This document shows, piece by piece, positions 1-10,400 of a stretch of 64,000 nt of DNA (the first letter of the stretch is position 1; each line of letters opens with the position of its first letter). The DNA is taken from positions 17,379 to 81,378 of the forward strand of contig NW_005434627.1 of NCBI RefSeq assembly GCF_000315625.1, read 5' to 3'. The DNA is from Guillardia theta CCMP2712 (lineage: Eukaryota > Cryptophyceae > Pyrenomonadales > Geminigeraceae). Below the pieces are notes generated by a model. The model was not told the origin of the DNA. It made no database searches and saw only the letters and a program-made list of their open reading frames with translations. Position numbers and translations under genes: made by a program.

Positions 1-178
1 AGGAGAGGGAGGGAGCGAGAGAGACAGAGAGACACAAAGAGACAGCGACAGAGAAAGAGAATGACATAAAGAGAAAGATTGCAAGCGAGTGCGAACGAAA
101 GAGAAAAAAAGAGGTGCCTAGAAATGATCGAAGAATAGAAAATACAAGTGACAGAGCGAGGAAAATGAAGAGTGAACA
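1..178. repeat. purine-rich GAGA tract
   Basis: Nearly uninterrupted A/G sequence built of GAGAGA and GACAGAGA words, just upstream of the receptor-like gene. It may be its 5' flank or untranslated leader. The open frames across it are compositional. Confidence 0.8.
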
Positions 179-293
179 ATGAAGAGGATATCAACAGAAC
201 AAACATTCTGTCTGAGAAAGACTTTACTTACTACTTTCCCAATGACTCTCTTTACCTTCTCCAGGCTCCGCCAGGACCGAAGCACCACCAGCA

Positions 294-3200
294 ATGACCA
301 GCAGGCTCCCACCCCTCCTCCTCGTTGCCTGCATCCTCTCCTCCTCATCGGCCGCTGGTCAGTCGCTCAACAGCACAGTGGGAGTGCTGTCGCCGGTGCT
401 GGTCAAGACGTACGGGTCTGTGCCTCTCCTGGCGTTCAAGCAGGTCTCCATGGCCTGCCTCATCGCGCTCTATCACGTCAACACTCGAGACCCTCAGATC
501 GTCGGCCAAGCCGTCGTCGACCGCCTGCCCCAGGTCTGCGACGAGCTGGCCTTGGTGCTGGGCGTGACGTGAGCTGGCAGGGCTTCCGCATCGACGTGAA
601 GTTCAAAGACTCGCAGTTCGACGCAGCAGAGGCGCTCAAGGAAGTCTTGGCGTGGAGAGAGTCGTCGAGCATCGATGCGATAGTGGGCCCGATGACCTCG
701 GACGGGTCGCAGGTCGTGAGCCTTGTGTCTGCTCTGCAGGGGACGCCGGTGACGAGCTTCGGGGCCTCTTCCACGCTTCTCTCGGACAAGCAGACGTACC
801 CGCTCTTCTCGCGAACCAACCCTCTCATCATGCTGAATGCCATGGCGCTCATCGGGGTATGCCTGCGGTTCAAGTGGAAGCAGATCGCGGTCCTGTGTGA
901 GGACACAACCTACGGCAACGGCTTCCTGTCAAATGTGCAGGAACAAGCCTCGTCCAAGGGCGTCGACTTGGTTCAAGTACAGAAGTTTGTGCCAGAAGGC
1001 TCCAAGTCCATTGCTGCAGCCATGAGCTCCCTGCAGAAGAGCCGCGCCAAGATCTTCCTCTACCTCGGCATCGGCGTACCCAACCTGGAGCTGGTGCTGA
1101 CCTATTCCAACAAGGAGGGGCTCTTGCAGGACGGACACGCGTGGGTGGCGGGGGAGATAGGAGTGCCGAGTGCGGTGGTGGCATCCATGCAGCACAAGCA
1201 GCTGGCGGCGCTTCTCAAGGGCTGGATACAGATTCGCGTCGCTCCTTTGTACGGGAAGAAGCGAGACCTCCTTGAGACCGCTTTCAGGACGGTCGACCAG
1301 TCCAAGGTGAACAACTCCATCATCGGCATGAAGCCCGCGGAGTACTCCATGCCCTTGCCCGACTATGCCTCCTTCGCTTACGATGCCGCGTGGGCCACTG
1401 CGCTGGGGCTGGCCAAGACCAACGGCACGGGGGCGGCGCTTGCTCATGCGATCAGAAACTCCTCGTTCCCCGGGGCCTCGGGACTGGTGTCCTTCGACGC
1501 GTCGGGAGATCGAGAGCCCAACGGGATCGTCGTGACTATCGAGAACATCCAGCCGTCCTCAGCGAACGCGTCCGTGATAGAGTCCGTCGTCATCGGTACG
1601 TGGGAGGCCGCCCAGGCCTTCGCCGACGTTAGCGGACTGACTCCGCTGTGGCCTGGCGGAAGAAGCGGCTGGAATCCGCCCAGTGACGGGTCGGGTCAAG
1701 GTCGTGACAAGCTGCTGACGATCGTGCTGGCAGTCAGCGGAGGCTTCCTGGTACTTCTGCTGGCGATCTCGGCGGCGTTCTACCGGCTTTACAAGGCGTC
1801 GCTCAGAAACAGAACGGCAGAGGAGACAGACTTGTCAAACATGATGAGTCGAGTCCGAGAAGCCTTGGGAGTCACCGTGAGCGCAGGGTACATCTTGCCG
1901 AGCGAGAAGTCGTCTTCCATCTTCAGCTGCTACCGGAGGTCGAGGGTCATCGTCATGGACAAGCGAAGCGTAGAGGCTGTGGCCAAGCTTGCGCTGGGCG
2001 ATGACTTTGCCAAGAACGACTTCGAGCGCTTCTACGACTTTGTCAAGTACAGAGCAGATGTCGTTGCGGGCAGGTCGTTCGGAATGATAGCGGACGAGGA
2101 GTCCATGAAGGCGGAGACGGACGCGCTAGACCTCGAGGCGCAGCAGGGGGGGGAGGAGATGACCGAGATGATGCAGCGACTGCACAGCCTCATCCTCATG
2201 GTGTGTCTTCGGATCCTGAGCCCCTCGAGCTCGAGGAGCGAAGAGGAAGGCAGCGACATGCTGTCGGTGGGGTGGAAGGCTCGCATGCTGCAGTCTCGAG
2301 AGAGCCTTGGAGATGTGTTGATGGCAGAGACAACGCACAGCTTGTACGAGGATGAAGCTTTCACCCAGTACCTGAGCGGAGACTTCGAGCGAGCATATGA
2401 ATACTTCACCGGGCGTGTGCTGCGACTCAACGCTTGGCGAGACAACCCGCAGCTCCTGCCTCGCTTGAAGAAGCACATCCAGCGGCTCATGGACAAGCTC
2501 GCCCGCATCAACGACAGAAGGTATGAGTCCATGATGAAGGAAGCAGGAGGAGCTGAGCTCAAGGAGGTCGGGCAAGGCTTCGTCGACGCCTTGTTCTACC
2601 AGGATGACCATCAGGTACTGCCAGGGCGATGGGTTGTAGCCGACAGGCATGACCGTATGACAGGTGCGAGCGATCAGAGTGGAGGAGGAAGACAGGAAGG
2701 AGTCCAGCCTGCACAAGAAACTAGAGACGTGGAGGCGGCTGAGCACGGGGAGCCTGATGCTACGAGAGGATGTCTTCATATCGCAACTCCACAGCCGTGC
2801 GGTGCTGCTCAACGACTCGTTCCATAGCAAGCTAGTCGACGTCCTCAAGGCGCATGCGGCCGAGTGTGAAGTCGAGAGACCCGCTGGAAGAGCCGCAGGC
2901 CAGGGGGCGAAGGGGGTCAGGATCGCCTGCCATTTCGATGACGGAGTGCATCCGATCGAGTTCGTACCTGCTGCGGTGAAGAAGAAGCCGAGGATGGCTG
3001 AGAAGGTGATGGAATATGCGGCGGCGGAGGAGGAGGATGCTGGCTGGCCTTACAGCCGTCGCGTTCTTGACCCGGTAGGAGGACGACAGGTCTCGATTGC
3101 AGTCCCTCAAGTGCGTGCAGGTGCGAGCAAGCGTCATCTGCAACCGCCCGAGCCACATGGCGCAAGTGTATCGCTGGCTGACGTCGCAAGGCAAGACCGG

Positions 3201-3482
3201 CATGCGCGTGTGCCGGGTGAAGAACAAGCTGAGCCTCGAGGAGGCGCCCGACGGGTACCGAGACATCATGGTGTGCCTGCTGTTTGAAGGCGAAGGTGGC
3301 TTGAACATTATCGGAGAAGTACAGATCCACGACAGGAAGATCTACGAGTGTAAGGTGAAGGTGAGTGCAGCTGAGCTGGGGGGCTGGTGGGGGAAGAGGT
3401 GACGGGTGGGATGCAGATGCACAAGCTCTACCGGATCAAACGAGCTGAGAGCATCCAGAGCATCATGGGTCATTCTGCGTGA
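294..3482 (+). CDS. receptor-like protein: ANF/PBP1-type ectodomain, one TM, RelA/SpoT-like C-terminus
   Basis: Proposed model: join(294..554, 581..2614, 2664..3074, 3103..3360, 3417..3482), 1009 residues. The start gives a signal peptide (MTSRLPPLLLVACILSSSSA). Residues about 25-450 read as a periplasmic-binding-protein-like/ANF receptor ligand-binding domain (LKEVLAWRESSSIDAIVGPM, WKQIAVLCEDTTYGNGFL, PDYASFAYDAAWATALGL). One membrane helix lies at about 464-491 (TIVLAVSGGFLVLLLAISAA), followed by a helical cytosolic region. From about residue 854 the pattern is RelA/SpoT-like: KKKPRMAEK, VRASVIC, VKNKL, PDGYRDIMV, then EVQIH and the ending HKLYRIKRAES. Domain naming is by motif memory, so the ectodomain is fairly secure and the nucleotidyltransferase-like fold less so. 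Two of the four introns are only 26 nt (555-580) and 28 nt (3075-3102); single-base errors could mimic them. Introns 2615-2663 and 3361-3416 are ordinary. Ligand and reaction are unknown. Confidence 0.75.
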
Positions 3483-3789
3483 GAAGGGATGAGCTTGAGA
3501 GGGCCCGCGGCGGGGGAAGGGAGGGGGCTAGACTGTGCTAGCAGGTACTTTGACCAGTCGGATCCCTGCAGGTAAACTTGTGATGATGAGAGAGGTGTAT
3601 TCAAATGTTGTTGGCGGCGTTTTTAATGACTCTCAATTCAAATGTTCTTTGCCGTCTGCCACCGAGCCTGAGTCACTTGATCAAATACCGTTGAAGCAAT
3701 GTGGATAGGAGCAACTGCCAGCGAGTCGTTTGCCAAGTCAAGACGGTTCAACGGTTTCAATTCACCTCCGGGACTCCGGGGAGTTCAGC

Positions 3790-4580
3790 CTCCGAACTGT
3801 AGTTCGTTCGACTCAGTTGCCGCCGACTCTCCGGCAGGCTCGACTCCCGGCCGGGCCGACTCCGGCCTGGGCCGCTCAGTGACTTCGGCCCAACATGACC
3901 GTCGCCCCGGCCCGCCGCCCGCCGCCGCCGGGCCCGGCGGCGCTGGCCCATCCGAGGGGGCCTCCCGGCGAAGGCTGAGACGGTCCCCCCCCGGGCCGCG
4001 GCGGCCCACTGGCCAGGCGGGGGCCGCGGCCGGCCGGCGTCACTGACAGTGAGCTTCACGACTCCTCGTGACGGACGGTCCGGCAACCGGAGTCACGACG
4101 GTGTCCGCCGCCGGAGCCGCTCCGGGATATGATCCCCGGACTCGCCGCCGCCCCGGGACTCCGGGACGCGGGCGTGACTGCTGCAGGCTGGTCCGACTCA
4201 GACTCGCCGGGCTGGCTCCAGGGGGGCCCGCGGGCCGGGCCGCCCAGCCTGCCGCCCCTGAGTGCCGCTCAGCGGCTGTGCGGCCGGCGCCGGGCCCCGG
4301 CGGCCCCGGCGACTCTTAGTCCGGCGGTTCAACGGTTCGGACCCGGCCGACCGTCCGACTGTGATCGGACCGTCCGACGGTCGGACCGTGGGCCGTCGGC
4401 CCCGGCCCAGTCGGTGACCGTCTCTGGCCGCGCACCGTGCCAGACAGCGGCCGGCGGCCGCCACGGGCCAGGCTCCGCGGCCGCCGCCGGCGCGGATAAC
4501 TTGCCAGTGCCACGGTGCCACCGTCCCGCTGGGTACGGTCGGCGTCCGATGTCCGAGTCGCCCACCTACTACGATGAGTA
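3790..4580. repeat. GC-rich island 1
   Basis: Very GC-rich, built of CCGG, GGCC, CGGCCGG and GACTC/GTGAC words with many short palindromes, ending near an ACTCAAAGTTAAGTT motif at 4635-4650. All frames stay open here because of composition, so I call no gene. The flanks (3483-3790) hold nothing I recognise. Confidence 0.7.
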
Positions 4581-4679
4581 AAAGTTTTCAGTTTAGTCTG
4601 ACGGTCCTCTTTCAACGACCGTCGAACGGTTTACTCAAAGTTAAGTTTCAACGGTTTTCAGCCAAGTTTCCGGAGTATT

Positions 4680-5480
4680 GTTCCCCTTGAACAAACCAAA
4701 GGGACACCCCACCCACTCAGGATTGTCCCAGTCCAGTCAACCGTGACCGCACGGTGTCCCGGAGTCCACCCAACCCCCCGACCCCCGAAACGCTCGGATT
4801 GAGTGGTGACTCCGTACCCGTCATATCCCCCCCCCCTCCTCACCGGGCACGGTACGACCGTCAGCAGTTTGAGACTCTGAAGTGCCAGTCAGGCTGGTAC
4901 TACCACACCCACCCCTATGGCCTATAAGGAGTACCCCCTCTTGACAAGTTCCCGGTCGGTATCAATCGGGAGTCCGCGGCCTCTCATTATCCCCCGCCCC
5001 CTGAAGAAGGACCCCATTGTTTACCATGGAAAAACAGCTGGCAAGGTGGGGTGGTCCCTCTTAAGCCTACTCAGGGGGGCGGATTTCTGATCGGATGATG
5101 AGAAGGGCGGGGGGTAGAGCCTGGTGGTGGAAAAGTGGGGGTCGACGGGTGTTGCAGTCAGGCAAGAATGGGGTAGGGTCATCAAAATGAAGCCAATTTG
5201 GGGGTGGGGTAGAAGCATCGATAAGACCGCTCGATGGGGTCCGGTCGCTGAGTCTGGCAGGGGGTGACTCAGTGGTTTCAAAAAGGGGTGTTGAGGATCG
5301 AGGGGTAGGGTTCTTGGTACTGCACAAATGTGGAAAGTGGGGGTGGGGGGTTCTCCTTTAGATGTATAAGGGCTGGTCAGTTTCATGGAATTGGGGGGGG
5401 TCGGGGTGGTTTGGAGGCCGCATTTATTACGGTAGTAAAAGGGGGTGGGGTCGACCAAGGTAAAACCCATTTGTAGGTTG
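4680..5480. repeat. TACCCC/GGGGTA-rich island
   Basis: Region dense in CACCCAC, TACCCC and the complementary GGGGTGGGG and GGGTAGGG words, directly after GC island 1. No convincing coding. From 5690 to 5960 follows a C/T-rich stretch (TCTCCCCC), also without a gene. Confidence 0.6.
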
Positions 5481-6095
5481 AATAATAGTTTTAATTCAAG
5501 TTCTTCGCAAGGGCCCCCCTGTTATAGGACATTGAGAGGTAAGGTGGTTGGGGGCTTCTCAGTACCAGGGCTCATTGAAAAGGCATTTTTCCAGTGTCCA
5601 AAAATACATCTTGACGCTAAAACACTAATCAAGCATCAAAAACTATTTTAAAGAGAGCACATTGTTTTGTAGTGTATATTTCAATTTAGTCCCTTTATAT
5701 ACGACTCCCTGCCTTTTAAACATCCGCCTCCCCCTCATTCTTCCTTCCGCCCCTCACCCCTCCCTTTCTCCCCCGCCCCCTTCCATCCCCTTCCTGCCCT
5801 CCAACTTTGCTGTGCTACCCTCTTGCTACTGCTACTACTCCCACTCCTCTCCTCCTCGAGTTCAGTGTTCGATGAACCTTAACTTTCGGTCAAATGCCCA
5901 GATTCTTGCTTTACCATCACTGGTTTCTCCACTCTCTCCCCCCCCCCCCCTCTCCCTCGATCTCCTGTTCGTCCCACTCAGAGACTGGATGGTCCTCTCT
6001 TTCTTCACCTGTTCTTGTTCTCGACCGCTGGGACTGCACTTTCACTTGCATGACCACCTGCATCTTGTATACGCGTCATGTAGATGTTTAAACTT

Positions 6096-6480
6096 TCACA
6101 ATTTTCTTGAGTTGGTACCGGTATGAGTGCTCTCTAACTCCTTGTCTTGGAAGGAGAATGGCGATGGACTTGTCTTTTGCAGCATTGCTGCAAGTTCCTG
6201 AGATGATTCGATTTCCTTCTGTGAGTTGTTGTGGAATCTTTGCAACCAAGAATCTGATTTCATGTTGAAGAGGTCGTTGGAGAAGAGACCACCAGGCTAG
6301 TTTTGCTTTAGATTGAGGTATAACGTGTAAACAAGCACTCATGTTGATGCCCTCATCAGAGTATATTTGTATCAGAGAATCTCTCGCAGCATCAAAGAGC
6401 TTTTCGGTCGGTTTTCTCGCTTCCTTGTCAGAAATTCGTGGAAATGACACTTGTTTCACGACAGACAAGTCACCCGCGCA
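6096..6480 (-). CDS. unknown protein, 3' exons (5' end unresolved)
   Basis: On the minus strand an open exon (about 6480 down to 6325) encoding KPTEKLFDAARDSLIQIYSD joins across a 28-nt GT-AG interval (6297-6324) to a last exon, 6296-6096, of 66 residues (PGGLFSNDLFNMKSD to TNSRKL, then TGA). The junction is phase 0, and both exons have amphipathic, coding-like composition. No family recognised. The frame has no ATG before a stop near 6484, so upstream exons must exist and would overlap the divergent RWP-RK gene, or the 5' end is wrong. The 28-nt intron is one of several ultra-short ones here. Confidence 0.5.
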
Positions 6481-6491
6481 CAATCAGGTCG

Positions 6492-7203
6492 ATGGAAATA
6501 CATGAAGACGATGACGGGAAAAGAAATCCTTCACCCAGCAACGAGATGGCAGAGGTGAGTCAAGATCGACTCTCGTCTCCTCGCCCTGACTGTAGCGTTA
6601 GATGAAAGGGTTCAACACTATCTTCCCCCGCCGCAAGGCAGGGCAGCAAACGAGAGTAAACAGCAAGCCTGTGGTGCTCAACGAGAAGACTCTCCAGCAG
6701 TTCTTCAGTCTCCCCCTGCATGAAGCTGCTTACAAGCTAGGAATCTCTGCCACCGCCATGAAATCCGCATGCCGGTACGCGAGGAATTGCCTGGATTGCG
6801 AGCACTGACGGGCCACTAGGAAACTTGGCATCAAGAAGTGGCCGTACCGGTCTGTGTATGGAGCCAAGACGCCAGGAGTCGGCAACTCATCTTCCAGCCC
6901 ATCTAACCCATGGAAGAAGTGAGAGAGGGAAGCTGAGCCTCCCGTCCTGACCGTCTGCTCAGGGAAAGTTATGACGCGACCCTGAGCAAGGACGCAGAAC
7001 TTTTGGCGGAGACAGTGATGATGCTCCACGAGGTGAGAAGGGAGGGGGAGGGAGGAGGGGAGGGAGGAGGGGGAAGGGAAGGGGAAGAGTTTGAAGGTTT
7101 CAGTTCGGCTGATTGTGAGCAGAACAAGACGGACGGGAAGGTGAAGGCTGGAGCAGGCGACAGTCACAACCCCGAGATGTCTGTGTCCCGTCTCCTCAAC
7201 TGA
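6492..7203 (+). CDS. small RWP-RK domain protein (copy 1)
   Basis: Model join(6492..6554, 6602..6774, 6820..6918, 6963..7203), 191 residues, introns of 47, 45 and 44 nt. Exons 2 and 3 together make an RWP-RK domain: LQQFFSLPLHEAAYKLGIS, TAMKSACRKLGIKKWPYRS, where KKWPYR stands at the RWPxRK position. The intron at 6775-6819 splits the Arg codon just before KLGIKKWPYR; unspliced reading stops within a few codons. RWP-RK proteins are DNA-binding regulators known for nitrogen response and gamete development in plants and green algae; a role here is inference. The C-terminal tail is Gly/Glu-rich. The ATG at 6492 is chosen because exon 1 splices in phase; 6602 is an alternative start. Confidence 0.85.
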
Positions 7204-7255
7204 TGGCTCAATCTGCGCGAGCTCGTGAGAGGTGTACAGTATGTAATCATGTACA

Positions 7256-7337
7256 GTGAAGAGAACAGTGAAGAGAACAGTGACAGTGAAGAGAACAGTG
7301 AAGAGAACAGTGAAGAGAACAGTGAAGAGAAGATAGT
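7256..7337 (+). repeat. 12-bp minisatellite GAAGAGAACAGT
   Basis: Six to seven tandem copies of AGTGAAGAGAAC, one interrupted by an extra ACAGTG, in the short space between the convergent RWP-RK gene and the histone-fold giant. Confidence 0.9.
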
Positions 7338-7451
7338 CAACAGCAGGATAGTGTTTGTTTGTCCATTTATATGGTTTGGTTTGTAGAAGGGACGTTTCAA
7401 ATTAAAGCTTCATATTATCCTTTCAATTTAAGCAAGCAGCTCTTTCATCTC

Positions 7452-10400
7452 CTAAACAGCCTCGGAGCTTGAAGCTTCTTTGTCATCTTCTCGCTTCTTT
7501 TCCTCCTCATCTGCTGTCTTCTTGCCGTCAGGCTCGTCGTCCCCCTTCCCGACGCGGATGTAGGGAGGAACATTCTTGGGGTGGACCCGCAGGAAGGGGA
7601 TGGTGGAGGGGTCCATGAGAGAGATGAGCGGGAACATGCCGTCATCGAGGATCGTCAGCAGAGCTTTGTCTCGCAGCCACTCCATGCTGATCACCTTCAC
7701 CCCGTCGTTGTTCGCACAATTCTGCACGTGACGCACAAGACGTTCGATGAAGTTGACCATGACGGCGTACAGCCTTCGGATCCCATCCTTGCCAGGCTCC
7801 ATGTGTCCGCCCGTCAGTTCCTGCACAAACCTCTTCATGGGTGCTACTTCAACCTTGATGTCAAGAGAGTCGGGGATGTCGCAGCCGCTCCTTCGCATGC
7901 GATCACCGTAGCAGCTCGACTTGATGGGGATAAGGTGGCGGAAGGTTCGGTAGACATTCTTCTCCGACAGCGACTTGCCGAGCGTCTCTTGTCGCAGAAA
8001 CCCGGCAGCGAAGGAGCGAAGCATGTCCTTGATCAGCTCCTTCGCCTCCGCCTTGAGCTGCAGCTTGAACACAATCTTGACCACCTTGTCCACCAGTCTC
8101 GCATGCGGATTCAAAGGCTTCGAGGATCCTGTGGACTTCCCCTTCCCCTCTCCTCCCTCCTCACCGTCTCCGCCCTCACCGTCTCCACCTTCTCCCTCCG
8201 CACCTCCACCACTTGCTCCTGCGCCCGCGGCTTCAGCATCGCCTCCTCCCTGAGTCACCTCATTCGAGGCCTGGTTGTCAAAGTCCGAGCCCGGCTCGAG
8301 GTTTTCAAAGCTGCCCCCCACCGCTGAGTCGAGATTCTCCTGACCACTGTCCACTTTCCTTCTCTTGTTGTCTGACCACTCCCCAGCGACATGGCTTGAC
8401 TTCATCTCGACCTCCTCGGTGATGAAGAGCATCTTCTTCACGATCCTCTCGTCATACGCGACCGTCACCCCCGCTACTTCCAGCAGAGCCTTGAGCGCGT
8501 CGTCAGTGATGCTGCAGTAGGCTCTAGTCTGGATGTACTCGGCAGGGACAACCTTGACGTCCTCGTTGGTCGCGCAAACCTGCAGGTGGGCAACGAAGCG
8601 GTCGCAGAAGTAGGCGGCAACGGCGTACCATCGCTTCAGCCCCTCCTTGTCGGCGTCAACGGCCCCATCGCTCAATTCGTGAATCTGCCGGCGCATTGGA
8701 GCGATCTCGATCTTGAGATCCAGACCCTCGGGAGGGTCACAGCACGACTTTCTCAGCTTGTCTCCGAAGATGCTGACCTTAGCTGGGACTAGCGTCCGAA
8801 TGGCTCGCAGAACGTTCTTCTCCGAAAGCGACTTCTCGAGAGATTCATGCTTCAGAAAGCCGGACATGAAGGACCTCGTCAACTCTTTCAGCTGCTCCTT
8901 GGCATCCGCTTTCAACTGCAGCTTGAATGTTTGCTTGATCACCTTGTCCACGAGCTTCGAGTGAGGCATCTGAGCCTTCGGCAAGGTCTTGGACGAGGGA
9001 TCGCCCGGCATGCCGTCGTCCAGGCCTCCTTCATCGAGCTTCCCCTCGTCATCCAGCTTCGACTTCCCATCCGCATCCAGGAGGTCATCACCAGCCAACA
9101 TCAACGAGCTTCTGGCTCCCAGCACATCTTTCAACTCCCTCATGTAGTCGCCGTTGGGGTAGTGGTAAAAGAAGACTTCAGCCATGCGGAGCAGCGGTTT
9201 GAAACCTTCGTCCGAGACCAGCGATAGAGCCTTCAGACGCATCCAGTCCAACGTTATGACTTTGACCTCCTCGTTGTTGGCAGTGTGCTGGACATGGGAT
9301 ACCAAACGCTCACAGAAGTGCCCGACTAGAGCATACAGCCTCTTCAAGCCATCCTTGTCGCCGTCGACGGTTCCTTCGCTCAGCTCACTCACTTGCACCT
9401 TCATGGGGGGCGTCTCAAGTTTGAAGGCGAAGCCCTCAGGTTGTTCGCATCCGGCTCGCCTCAGCCTCTCTCCGAAGTTGCTTGCTTTGGCAGGAACCAG
9501 CATCCGGATGGCTCGATACATCGTCCTGTCGGACAGCGACTTCTCAAGGATCTCTAGACGCAAGAATCCGATAATGAAGCACTTGGTGAGCTCTTTGATG
9601 TGCTCCTTGGCATCAGCCTTGAGCTGAAGCTTGAAGATCATTCGGAGCATCCGATCCACCAACCGAGCATGCGGATGTTGCATCTTTGCCCGATTCGCAG
9701 CTCCCTCACCATCGTCACCACTTTGATTGCCATCATCATGATCTGCCATGCTTTCCACTGCCGTGTCAAGTCCCTCGGCAGTCAAGTCCTTAGGCTGGTT
9801 CAAGCCTGATACCATGTCGAGCTTCTGTCGCTTTGGATCATTCCATTCCATGCCGTCCTCGCTCAGCCCGCGCTTCGCCGGGTTCTCTTCAATTCCTGAG
9901 CGGATCGCGTGCGACACTTTCTCGTCATTCTGGATCGCGATGCCTGCGATCTCGAGCAAGGGCTTCAGTCCCTCATCGGCAACGAACGAGAGCGGTTTCG
10001 ATTTTAGCCATTCCAGCCCGATGACCTTGACCTCTTCGTTGTTGGCAGTATGCTGGATGTGATGCACGAGCCTCTCGCTGAAGTGAGCAATCAGAGCATA
10101 CAGCCTCTTCAGTCCCTCTCGATCACCATCGAGCAGGTAGTCGCTGAGCTCCTGCACTTGCCTCCTCATGGGAGCGACTTCGATCTTCAGGTCGAGCCCT
10201 TCGGGGGGCTCGCAGCATCCCTTCCTCAATCTCTCACCAAAGTTGCTTGCCTTGGCAGGGACCATGGTCCTTATAGCACGCAGGATGTTCTTCTCTGAAA
10301 GTGAGCGGCCAAGACTTTCAGATTTCAGGAATCCAATCAAGAAACATTTCACAACTTCCTTGATGAAGTCTTTGGCGTCCGCCTTCAGCTGCAGCTTGAA

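Noticed and set aside
179-293. N-terminal extension of the receptor frame
   Set aside because: That frame does not carry the signal peptide and reads through GC-rich sequence to 580; the ATG at 294 gives a proper secretory leader.
7581-8327. 248-codon plus-strand frame
   Set aside because: Antisense shadow of the last histone-fold modules; similar shadows occur opposite each module.
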